Source of the DNA: Sphingomonas sp. AP4-R1
Lineage (GTDB): Bacteria > Pseudomonadota > Alphaproteobacteria > Sphingomonadales > Sphingomonadaceae
Reading direction: 5' to 3'
DNA: 64,000 nt
NCBI RefSeq assembly: GCF_013113735.1
Contig: NZ_CP053346.1
Location: 310,001-374,000 of the forward strand
Positions 57,280 through 64,000 of the stretch are shown piece by piece. A program made the translations under genes and the position numbers. Positions within the stretch are counted from its first letter, which is position 1. Every line of letters begins with the position of its first letter. The notes beneath the pieces are model-generated. The model was not told where the DNA came from and searched no databases. It saw nothing but the letters and a program-made list of their open reading frames with translations.

Positions 57280-57840
57280 ATGACCAGCTTCACCGTCAAT
57301 GGCGATCCCGTCCACTATAAGCTGGACCCCGCGACTCCGCTTTTATGGGCGTTGCGCGACGCCTCGAATCTCACCGGCACCAAATATGGCTGCGGCGCGG
57401 GACAGTGCGGAGCCTGCACGGTGCATGTCGATGGCGTTGCCCGCCGTTCATGTCAGGTGCCGATCGGATCGATCGAGGGCAGCTTCGTGACGACCATCGA
57501 AGGCCTCACCGCCGATCGCGGCCATCCGGTGCAGCAGGAGTGGGTGGCGGCGCAGGTGCCGCAATGCGGCTATTGCCAGTCCGGCATGATCATGGCCGCC
57601 GCCGCCTTGCTCGCCAGGACCCCGCGCCCCAGCGACGAGCAGATCGACGAGGCGATCACCAATCTCTGCCGCTGCGGCACCTATCCCCGCATCCGCGCCG
57701 CGATTCGCCGCGCGGGCGAGGCGCTGGCGGGCGGCGATCCGATCTCGGCCGCGCCCCCGCCCAAGATCGACCCGGCCGATGCCGCCGCCGCCGTGCCGGC
57801 CTTGTCGCCCCCCGCGCCGGCCGCCCCGCCGAAGCGCTGA
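57280..57840 (+). CDS. Orphan [2Fe-2S] subunit of a molybdenum hydroxylase (IorA-like)
   Basis: 186 residues. Two [2Fe-2S] clusters: C38, C43, C46 and C58 (plant-ferredoxin type, GCGAGQCGACTVHVDG) and C96, C99, C130 and C132 (CGYCQSG and CRCGTY). This matches the small subunit of isoquinoline 1-oxidoreductase and aldehyde-type hydroxylases. The large molybdopterin subunit that should pair with it is not adjacent. The tail (after residue 150) is Pro/Ala-rich. The Met of TSFTVNGDPVHYK was chosen over a longer frame through a repeat. Confidence 0.92.
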   Translation: MTSFTVNGDPVHYKLDPATPLLWALRDASNLTGTKYGCGAGQCGACTVHVDGVARRSCQVPIGSIEGSFVTTIEGLTADRGHPVQQEWVAAQVPQCGYCQSGMIMAAAALLARTPRPSDEQIDEAITNLCRCGTYPRIRAAIRRAGEALAGGDPISAAPPPKIDPADAAAAVPALSPPAPAAPPKR

Positions 57841-57991
57841 ACGACGCGCTTCGCCGCCTGAATGAAGGTAACGAAACCGTTCATGTACCTTTCTGCACGC
57901 TGAAGGACGGATTCAGCAACGGCTCACCGCGAATCGTGCAAACCTTCTCTCACGCTCCCGGCATCGGCCGGCGAGCCTTGGAGTGAGGGTG

Positions 57992-58840
57992 ATGCAGAGG
58001 ATCGGAAAGCTGCTTCTCGCCGCCGCGGTCGGCGTCAGCCTGCCGGCGATGGCCGTGGCACAGCGTGGCCCGGACGATCAGGACCGGGGCGGACGTCAGG
58101 AGCGTGGGCCCGACCAGCAGCGCCCCCAGCAGCAGCAGCAGGGCCAGCGCGGCTTTCAGGGCGCCCGGCCGGACCAGCAGCAGCGGGGCCCGCAAGACTG
58201 GCAGCGCAACCGCCAGGATCCGCAGCGCGCGATTCAGGAGCCGGATCGCACCGGCCGCCCCGATCGCCCCGAGGGATTCAACCGCGACGGCGGCCCCGGC
58301 CGCTTCGGCGCGGGCAATCCGCAGCCGGGCGGCAATGATCGCCGCGACGACGGCCGCCGCTTCGATGGGCGCCCCGGCGACAATCGCGGGGAGTATCGCC
58401 CCGGCTTCAACGGTCGCCCCAACGATCCCCGTTTCGGCAATCGCCCCGGCTTCGACAATCGCCCCGGTTTCGACGGCCGCCGCCCCGACGACCGCCGCTG
58501 GGACAATGGCCGCCCGAGCAACGATCGCTGGGTGGGCAGCAACTGGCGACAGGACCGGCGCTACGACTGGCGCGGCTATCGCGACTATAACCGCAACCAG
58601 TTCCACATCGGCGGCTACATCGCGCCGCGCGGCTGGGGCTATGGCTATCGCCGCTACTCGGTCGGCGCCGTGCTGCCGAGCCTGCTGTGGGGCTCCGGCT
58701 TCTGGCTGAACGATCCCTATGCCTATCGGCTTCCGCCCGCTTACGGCCCCTATCGCTGGGTCCGCTATTATGACGACGTGCTGCTGATCGACACCCGCAC
58801 CGGCCGCGTCGTCGATGCCATCCCGGGCTTCTTCTGGTGA
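57992..58840 (+). CDS. RcnB family protein with a long Arg/Gly/Asp/Pro-rich region
   Basis: 282 residues. Signal peptide at 1-23 (MQRIGKLLLAAAVGVSLPAM). Residues about 28-200 are a disordered stretch rich in Arg, Asp, Gln, Gly, Pro and Asn with repeats of the FGNRPGFDNRPGFDGR kind. The C-terminal about 80 residues (LPPAYGPYRWVRYYDDVLLI, then DTRTGRVVDAIPGFFW) are the RcnB domain, known in E. coli as a periplasmic protein of nickel/cobalt homeostasis. GGAG precedes the ATG; a GTG three codons earlier is less likely. A second RcnB-like gene follows. Confidence 0.88.
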   Translation: MQRIGKLLLAAAVGVSLPAMAVAQRGPDDQDRGGRQERGPDQQRPQQQQQGQRGFQGARPDQQQRGPQDWQRNRQDPQRAIQEPDRTGRPDRPEGFNRDGGPGRFGAGNPQPGGNDRRDDGRRFDGRPGDNRGEYRPGFNGRPNDPRFGNRPGFDNRPGFDGRRPDDRRWDNGRPSNDRWVGSNWRQDRRYDWRGYRDYNRNQFHIGGYIAPRGWGYGYRRYSVGAVLPSLLWGSGFWLNDPYAYRLPPAYGPYRWVRYYDDVLLIDTRTGRVVDAIPGFFW

Positions 58841-58932
58841 TCCGCCGGAACTGACCCGAGACACCGGCGGCGTCCTCCCCACCCTCCCCCGATCGGGGAG
58901 CGCCGCCGGATCCTGATGAAAGGAGTGAAACC

Positions 58933-59406
58933 ATGCGTAAGCTCATTATCGCCGGCCTGATGGCCGCCACCTTGGTGCCCACGATCGCCTCGGCCCAGAA
59001 TCGCGAGCTGCGGCACGATCGGCAGGACATTCGCGAGGAACAGCGCGACGTGAACCGCGCGATCCGCAACGGCGCGCCGCCGCATGTGGTCCGCGATCAG
59101 CAGCGCGACGTGCGCGAGGCCCGCCGCGAATATCGTGAGGACTGGCGCGATTATCGCCGCGGCAACCCGAACGTGTTCCGGGGCCCGGCCTATGTCGGCC
59201 CGCGCGGCTATGCCTATCGCCCGATTGCGCCCGGCTATCGCTTCGACCGGCTCTATTATGATCGCCGCTACTGGATCGATCCCGTCCGCTATCGCCTGCC
59301 CGCCGCCGCTTATGGCCGCCGCTGGGTCCGCTACGGCAACGATGTCGTCCTGGTCGACGTCCGCACCGGCCGCGTGGTGACGGTCTATAACAGCTTCTTC
59401 TTCTGA
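58933..59406 (+). CDS. RcnB family protein
   Basis: 157 residues. Signal peptide (KLIIAGLMAATLVPTIASAQ), then a charged helical segment rich in Arg, Asp and Glu (REEQRDVNRAIRNG), then the RcnB C-terminal domain VRYRLPAAAYGRRWVRYGND, ending VTVYNSFFF. Strong AAAGGAG ribosome site. It shares its domain with the preceding gene, which suggests a tandem duplication, but it lacks the long disordered region. Confidence 0.9.
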   Translation: MRKLIIAGLMAATLVPTIASAQNRELRHDRQDIREEQRDVNRAIRNGAPPHVVRDQQRDVREARREYREDWRDYRRGNPNVFRGPAYVGPRGYAYRPIAPGYRFDRLYYDRRYWIDPVRYRLPAAAYGRRWVRYGNDVVLVDVRTGRVVTVYNSFFF

Positions 59407-59449
59407 TCCGGGACGCCGGATCCGGAACGGACGTTCAGTAGCGTGGCGT

Positions 59450-59487
59450 AAAAAAAGCCCGGGCGGGAAACCGTCCGGGCTTTTTCG
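59450..59487 (+). terminator. Intrinsic terminator of the rcnB-like genes
   Basis: AAAAAAAGCCCGGGCGG pairs with CCGTCCGGGCTTTTT around GAAA. It is symmetrical, so it may also serve transcripts from the other side. Confidence 0.9.
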
Positions 59488-59526
59488 TGGGAATCGACCG
59501 AAAGCCAGCCTCGCACGCCCCTCAAC

Positions 59527-59610
59527 CCGTTCGTCCTGAGCGAAGTCGAAGGACGGGCTTCAGGGGACATCGCTTGTAGCACGTGCTTCGACTTCGCTCA
59601 GCACGAACGG
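59527..59610. repeat. Paired GTCGAAG-type repeat
   Basis: CGTTCGTCCTGAGCGAAGTC and the inverted CTTCGACTTCGCTCAGCACG lie about 30 bases apart. It is nearly the same as the elements at 13611 and 30906. Confidence 0.88.
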
Positions 59611-59759
59611 TTTTGGGGTGGGCTCTTCTCGGATGCTGACCTCACCAACCGCCTCACTCAAGCCCTGCCGCTATTCCGACCACAATCGCAGCCGCCTTGG
59701 GTGCACCCTGCGCCACCGCAGCGGCGAGATATGCAGACGCCGCGAAAGCCGGAGCCGGA

Positions 59760-60707
59760 TCACACCAGTTTGATCTCGCGCAGCCGCTCGTAGAGATAGT
59801 CGTGCGCGGTGATCGGCGCATAGAGGTTCGGCCGATCGGGGCCGACGCACTGGGGCAGCGTTTCGATCAGATAATCCGGCCGGAAGTGCAGGAAGAAAGG
59901 CATCGAGTAACGCGCGAAGCCGCGCCGCTCGGGCGCCGGATTCAGCACGCGGTGCGTGGTCGAGCGCAGCACATTGTTGGTCAGCCGCTGGAGCATGTCG
60001 CCCACGTTGATCGCCAGTTCGCCCGGCTTGGGCTGGACGGGTAGCCAGTTGCCGTCGCGATCCAGCAGCTCCAGCCCCGCTTCCTCGGCGCCGAGCAGCA
60101 ACGTGATCGTGTTGATATCCTCGTGCGCGCCCGCACGGATGCTGGGGCCGTCGGGGCCCATCGGCGGGTAATGGAGCAGGCGCAGCACCGAATTGCCATT
60201 CTCGATCGTGGCGTCGAAGAAATCGGCGGGCAGGTTCAGATAGCGCGCGATCGCGGTGAGAAGGCGCCGCCCCGCATCCTCCAGCGCATCGTAGAGCGCG
60301 AGCTGGGCGCGGCGGAAATCCTCGATCTCGGCGGGCCAGACATTGTCGGGCATCACGTCGCGCAGCGGATCGCCCGCCGGCAGCTCGCGCCCGACATGCC
60401 AGAATTCCTTCAGGTCGTGCGCCTTGGCGCCCTTCGCCGTCTCGATCCCGAACGGGATATAGCCGCGCTGGCCGCCGCCGCTGGCATTCGCATATTGGCG
60501 CTTCACGTCATCCGGCAGCGCGAAGAAGGCCTTGGCCGTCGCATCGGCCTGCGCGATCACTTCAGGCGGCACGCCATGATCGGCGACGATCGCGAAGCCA
60601 TAGCGCTCGAACGATCCGCCAAGTGCCTGTGCGAACCCGATCGGATCGCGCGCCTCATCGGCAAGGCTGACGGTAGGGACGGTGGGGGTTTCGAGGGTGG
60701 TGGCCAT
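59760..60707 (-). CDS. 2-oxoglutarate/Fe(II) dioxygenase, isopenicillin-N-synthase-like
   Basis: 315 residues. The iron triad is H-x-D in RAGAHEDINTITLLLG and His in STTHRVLNP; the Arg pair in RRGFARYSMPFF binds 2-oxoglutarate. The N-terminal DIOX_N region starts at PTVSLADEARDPIGFAQ. Substrate is unknown; relatives oxidise small molecules. It is isolated from neighbours by repeats on one side and by the DUF1796 gene on the other. Confidence 0.92.
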   Translation of the reverse strand: MATTLETPTVPTVSLADEARDPIGFAQALGGSFERYGFAIVADHGVPPEVIAQADATAKAFFALPDDVKRQYANASGGGQRGYIPFGIETAKGAKAHDLKEFWHVGRELPAGDPLRDVMPDNVWPAEIEDFRRAQLALYDALEDAGRRLLTAIARYLNLPADFFDATIENGNSVLRLLHYPPMGPDGPSIRAGAHEDINTITLLLGAEEAGLELLDRDGNWLPVQPKPGELAINVGDMLQRLTNNVLRSTTHRVLNPAPERRGFARYSMPFFLHFRPDYLIETLPQCVGPDRPNLYAPITAHDYLYERLREIKLV

Positions 60708-60764
60708 CTGGACAATGTATCGGAGCTGCCTGGTGCTCTCAATCGCAGGATGCGACTGACGAGC

Positions 60765-61592
60765 TTATATCTCGCTCTGGAGCAAAGCTCTGATCATCAG
60801 ATTGTCGATCGGCCTGGGGAATTCGAGGGGGCCGAGGGTAGAATTCGGACGGTAAAGCAGCGATTTGTGACGACCCCGGCCTGCCAGATCCGAAAAGCCG
60901 ATGCGGCCGATCTCATCGGGCGGCAAGACGGAAACCATCAAGAGCGATGCATGGGGAGCCCTCTGGTCGAGAAGGTCGGCCAACGCTTCAAAGCGAGAGG
61001 GGGCCGCCTTATCGATTGATCCAAGCATAAAGAGCAGCGAACCGGTTCCACCATAGACATCTTGCCGAAATCTCGCGACGCCCCGCCGGTAATAATCGTA
61101 CCCTCCTTCAACGAGCGGGCTACGATGATTGAAAAGTCGGTGCTCTCCATATGCCTCCATGTAGAATCGGTGGCTGCATGCCTGGCCGTCTATGTCTGCA
61201 TAGTGTGCCGCATCGAGAAAGGTTTCAAAATCATCCTGAAGGCAATGGAGCACGATATCTGCACTCGAGAAGATCCAGTCGAAGGGATACGAGGCCTGCT
61301 TGAGTTCGGCTGATTTTATAGCCCACGCAGCGGCACAATGAGTTCCCAGCGACAGAACCCGAACATGGGTCGGTTCGCGACAACCAGCAAGGGCCCGCTT
61401 CTGCTGAGCCTCGTCCGAATGGAGAAAATTGATCGCCATATCCGCAGCAAGCGAAAAATCGACTGACCCTTCCAGTATTTTAGTATTTACGGCCAGACCA
61501 GCGGCATCCGGCGCCCGCCCTAAAATACCGTAGTACAGCGCCTCTACAAGCCTTTCCGCTCCCGTTTGCTGAATCACCTGAATTCCGTCCAC
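60765..61592 (-). CDS. DUF4214-DUF1796 protein, putative papain-like cysteine peptidase
   Basis: 275 residues. Residues about 12-70 (LVEALYYGILGRAPDAAGLA) resemble the DUF4214 module found in surface proteins. Residues about 78-250 match DUF1796: LSLGTHCAAAWAIKSAELKQ, then SYPFDWIFSSADIVLHCLQD. C86 could be the nucleophile and H156 (RLFNHRSP) its partner; that is inference. Base composition is clearly lower in G+C than its neighbours and codon choice differs, a sign of transfer. The two genes around it are on the same strand, but nothing suggests an operon. Confidence 0.8.
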   Translation of the reverse strand: MDGIQVIQQTGAERLVEALYYGILGRAPDAAGLAVNTKILEGSVDFSLAADMAINFLHSDEAQQKRALAGCREPTHVRVLSLGTHCAAAWAIKSAELKQASYPFDWIFSSADIVLHCLQDDFETFLDAAHYADIDGQACSHRFYMEAYGEHRLFNHRSPLVEGGYDYYRRGVARFRQDVYGGTGSLLFMLGSIDKAAPSRFEALADLLDQRAPHASLLMVSVLPPDEIGRIGFSDLAGRGRHKSLLYRPNSTLGPLEFPRPIDNLMIRALLQSEI

Positions 61593-61792
61593 TTTGTCTT
61601 CTTACCAAATTGCGATTGTGGGCGAGTGCGCGACGGCGAGCAAGACCTATAGAGGTGCGGGTGCGATGCGACCACCAATAGGTTCGCGCTGATCGACGGA
61701 TGCGTTTGGCCTCCGCCCTTGTCGGCTGCATGAACCGGCAGCTTAGCCCTTGCACCACAATCGGCCTACCCCGCGATACTGGCACCCTCGTC

Positions 61793-63424
61793 TTATCGTT
61801 TGAACAATCCCCCCAGCAGCCCGCGCAATAGCTGGCTGCCCAGCTGCCCCGCCACCTGACGGCCGACGGACGACGCCACCGATCGCGCGGCCGACTGGAT
61901 CATCTTGTCGGTGAGCGTGGGCTTGGCCGCCTCGCGCTCGGCGGCGATGCGGGCGCGCTCCTCGGCCTTGGCCTGCGCGGCGGCGGCGCGCTCGGCCTCC
62001 TTGTCGCGCCGCGCCTGTTCGGCCGCGTCGAGCTTGGCCTGTGCGGCGGCCGCCTTGGCCGCCTCGGCCTGCTGTTTCGCCAGTTCGGCATCCGCCTTGG
62101 CTTTCTCGACCGCAGCCTTCGCGTCGCCGGCCTTCTGGGAAAGAATCTCGGCCGCGCTCTCGCGATTGACGGGCGTGTCATACTTGCCCGCCACCGGCGA
62201 GGTGGAGATCATCACCGCGCGCTCCTTGTCGGTGAGCGGCCCCGCGCGCGAGCAGGGCGGCCGGACGAGCGTGCGCGAAACCGGTGCGGGCGCGCCGTCG
62301 GGCTGGAGCAGGGAGACGAGCGCCTCGCCCACCTTCAGCTCGGTGATCGCGGTGGCGACATCCAGACCGGGGCTGGCGCGGAACGTCTGCGCGGCGGAGG
62401 TCACCGCTTTCTGCTCGCGCGGCGTGAAGGCGTTGAGCTTGTGCTGCACACGATTGCCGAGCTGGCCGGCCACGTCATCCGGCACGTCGATCGGATTCTG
62501 CGTGATGAAATAGACGCCGACGCCCTTCGACCGGATCAGGCGCACCACCTGCTCCACCTTGTCGATCAGGGCCGGTGCCGCATCGTCGAACAGCAGATGA
62601 GCCTCGTCGAAGAAGAAGACGAGCTTGGGCTTGTCCGGATCGCCCACCTCGGGAAGCGTCTCGAACAGTTCGGACAGCAGCCAGAGCAGGAAGGTGGCGT
62701 AGAGCTTCGGCGCCGCCATCAATTTGTCGGCCGCCAGCACGCTGATCGTGCCGCGCCCGGCCTCGTCGATCAGCATCATGTCCTTCACGTCCAGCGCCGG
62801 CTCGCCGAAGAAGCCGTCGCCGCCCTGCGCCTCCAGCTGGAGCAACTGGCGCTGGATCGTGCCCACCGTCGCGCGCGTGACATTCCCGTATCTGGCGGAA
62901 AGATCGGCCGCATTCTCCGCCGTCCAGGCGAGCATCGCCTGCAGATCGGAGAGGTCCAGCAGCAGCATCCCCTGCTCGTCCGCCACCTTGAAGACGAGGT
63001 TCAGCACGCCTTCCTGCACGTCGTTCAGCGCCATCAGCCGCGCCAGCAGCAGCGGCCCCATCTCGGAAATGGTGGTGCGGACGGGGTGGCCCGCCTGGCC
63101 GAACAGATCCCAGAAAATCACCGGATTGTCGGCATAGGCCCAGTCGCTCATGCCGATTTCGGCCGCGCGCGCCGTGAACGCCTCGTTCGTCTTGGCGGTG
63201 GGCGATCCGGCCATGGCAAGGCCGGCGAGATCGCCCTTCACGTCCGCCACGAACACGGGCACGCCCGCCTTGGAAAAACCCTCCGCGATCCCCTGCAGCG
63301 TCACCGTCTTGCCGGTGCCGGTCGCGCCCGCGATCAGGCCGTGGCGGTTCGCGCGCTTCAGCTCCAGCATCTGCCGCTCGCCCGCCGCCGTCGCGCCTAC
63401 GAAAAGACCGGTGGGATCGCTCAT
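61793..63424 (-). CDS. HerA-like ATPase (DUF853)
   Basis: 543 residues. Walker A is [20 protein letters not shown], and Walker B is in [14 protein letters not shown]. The C-terminal 120 residues hold a long Ala/Glu/Lys-rich helix (likely coiled coil), ending [19 protein letters not shown]853 is the helicase HerA C-terminal-like family, also called YjgR; it may move DNA or act as a nucleoside triphosphatase. Length fits the family. It is monocistronic and divergent from a small secreted-protein gene. Confidence 0.92.
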   Translation of the reverse strand: MSDPTGLFVGATAAGERQMLELKRANRHGLIAGATGTGKTVTLQGIAEGFSKAGVPVFVADVKGDLAGLAMAGSPTAKTNEAFTARAAEIGMSDWAYADNPVIFWDLFGQAGHPVRTTISEMGPLLLARLMALNDVQEGVLNLVFKVADEQGMLLLDLSDLQAMLAWTAENAADLSARYGNVTRATVGTIQRQLLQLEAQGGDGFFGEPALDVKDMMLIDEAGRGTISVLAADKLMAAPKLYATFLLWLLSELFETLPEVGDPDKPKLVFFFDEAHLLFDDAAPALIDKVEQVVRLIRSKGVGVYFITQNPIDVPDDVAGQLGNRVQHKLNAFTPREQKAVTSAAQTFRASPGLDVATAITELKVGEALVSLLQPDGAPAPVSRTLVRPPCSRAGPLTDKERAVMISTSPVAGKYDTPVNRESAAEILSQKAGDAKAAVEKAKADAELAKQQAEAAKAAAAQAKLDAAEQARRDKEAERAAAAQAKAEERARIAAEREAAKPTLTDKMIQSAARSVASSVGRQVAGQLGSQLLRGLLGGLFKR

Positions 63425-63613
63425 CGCATGCTCCTTGTTGCCCCCGCAGCCTTTGCGCCGGAGACGGGGCCAAGTCGAGCGGGACGATGGCGACTTTCAC
63501 ACCCGTTTACGATCAGCCGGATCCGGGATGCGGCGGCGATCGTTGATCATGCTGAACGGTGATTAACCCTGTTGCCGCATCGGGTGTTTACCGATGCCGC
63601 CTAGGATGTCGGC

Positions 63614-63943
63614 ATGGTGTCTGTGCTTGCCCTGCTTCTGGCGACCGCCGCCCCCGGATCCTCTGCGGATGCGGTGCGCGAACCGCATCCCGTCACCGCG
63701 AACACGGCCGCCGCCCGTCCGGGCCGCATTTCGCTCCACAACAACGATGCCGGCGTGGTGCGCGTGCGTCTGTCCCTCGGCCCCAATGGCGTGCCGACCA
63801 GCTGCACGGTGGTGAAAAGCGTTGCCCCCGCGCTGGATCAGGCGACGTGCGAAGGCATGATGGATCGCGCCCGCTTCGAGCCGGCCCCGGAGGAGATGCG
63901 CGGAGCGCTCGTCACCGAACGCTCCGTCACCTGGTGGCGATAG
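63614..63943 (+). CDS. Small exported protein with a TonB C-terminal-like domain
   Basis: 109 residues. A weak signal peptide (VSVLALLLATAAPGSSAD) leads into a domain with VVRVRLSLGPNGVPTSCTVV, then ALDQATCEGMMDRARFEP, which resembles the C-terminal domain of TonB-type energy transducers. It lacks the TonB anchor and Pro-rich linker, so it may be a stand-alone periplasmic domain. It is divergent from the HerA-like gene. Confidence 0.78.
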   Translation: MVSVLALLLATAAPGSSADAVREPHPVTANTAAARPGRISLHNNDAGVVRVRLSLGPNGVPTSCTVVKSVAPALDQATCEGMMDRARFEPAPEEMRGALVTERSVTWWR

Positions 63944-64000
63944 AAAAGGCGGCGGCGACGGGCTCTCCCGTCACCGCCTGACGACCCGACGGGCTTATTT

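Larger units (their letters stand above)
59407..59759. other. Gap with terminator and repeat before the dioxygenase gene
   Basis: About 350 bases. It holds a strong terminator (59450-59487) and a paired GTCGAAG repeat (59527-59610). Two genes converge here. The rest shows nothing. Confidence 0.75.

Overview
This window looks like core chromosome of a sphingomonad (Alphaproteobacteria, Sphingomonadales, probably Sphingomonas or a close relative). The evidence is the high G+C content, three secreted proteins with the PEPxxWA-CTERM sorting signal, an alphaproteobacterial cta/cox cluster, DUF3297, RcnB-like proteins, and dyad repeats of the GTCGAAG type scattered between genes. No rRNA, tRNA, CRISPR array, phage or insertion sequence with a transposase was seen.

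Layout. 1-4.5 kb: an NlpC/P60 hydrolase cut by the window edge, a MarR regulator, an M17 aminopeptidase, a cupin, a periplasmic peroxiredoxin and a winged-helix protein, all on the minus strand. 4.5-10.2 kb: aconitase, two adjacent PEP-CTERM proteins and YgfZ. 10.3-13.6 kb: dihydroorotase, DUF3297, a 26-residue membrane peptide and a cystathionine gamma-synthase family enzyme. 13.7-20.4 kb (minus): GT39 glycosyltransferase, mltG, fabF, acpP, fabG, a GxxExxY gene inside an inverted-repeat cassette, and fabD. 20.5-30.9 kb: a beta-barrel protein, rpsF-rpsR-rplI, rimO, a DUF3089 hydrolase, rph-rdgB-hemW, an LpoA-like lipoprotein, rsmI and yraN. 31-38.9 kb: gshB, a TonB-dependent receptor, an osmoprotectant ABC system, phhB, a zinicin-like protease and ccmAB. 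38.9-43.3 kb: a third PEP-CTERM protein, an rRNA-type methyltransferase, an M16 protease and thrC. 43.4-51.8 kb (minus): the aa3 oxidase cluster ctaC-ctaD, then a small membrane protein and a chemoreceptor-like protein, then ctaB-coxF-ctaG-ctaE-SURF1. 52-64 kb: pyrE-pdxJ-acpS-lepB-AI-2E transporter, an FKBP isomerase and rpsU, an orphan [2Fe-2S] oxidoreductase subunit, two RcnB-like proteins, a 2-oxoglutarate dioxygenase, a DUF4214/DUF1796 protein, a HerA-like ATPase and a TonB-like secreted protein.

How the genes work together. Most loci are compact housekeeping operons with 1-8 nt overlaps: fatty-acid synthesis, cytochrome oxidase assembly with haem O synthesis, the small ribosomal operon, pyrimidine/PLP synthesis with export, and nucleotide quality control.

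Most unusual points. (1) A shared TTAACG-N3-CGTTA-like dyad occurs five times, only upstream of the three PEP-CTERM genes, which suggests a common regulator. (2) A GxxExxY gene (PD-(D/E)XK-like) flanked by about 27-bp inverted repeats is wedged between fabD and fabG, and a 147-bp non-coding element with the same ends lies between two osmoprotectant ABC genes. (3) An intergenic repeat has become the N-terminus of HemW. (4) A chemoreceptor-like gene interrupts the cytochrome oxidase cluster. All statements come from reading the sequence; no database search was run.
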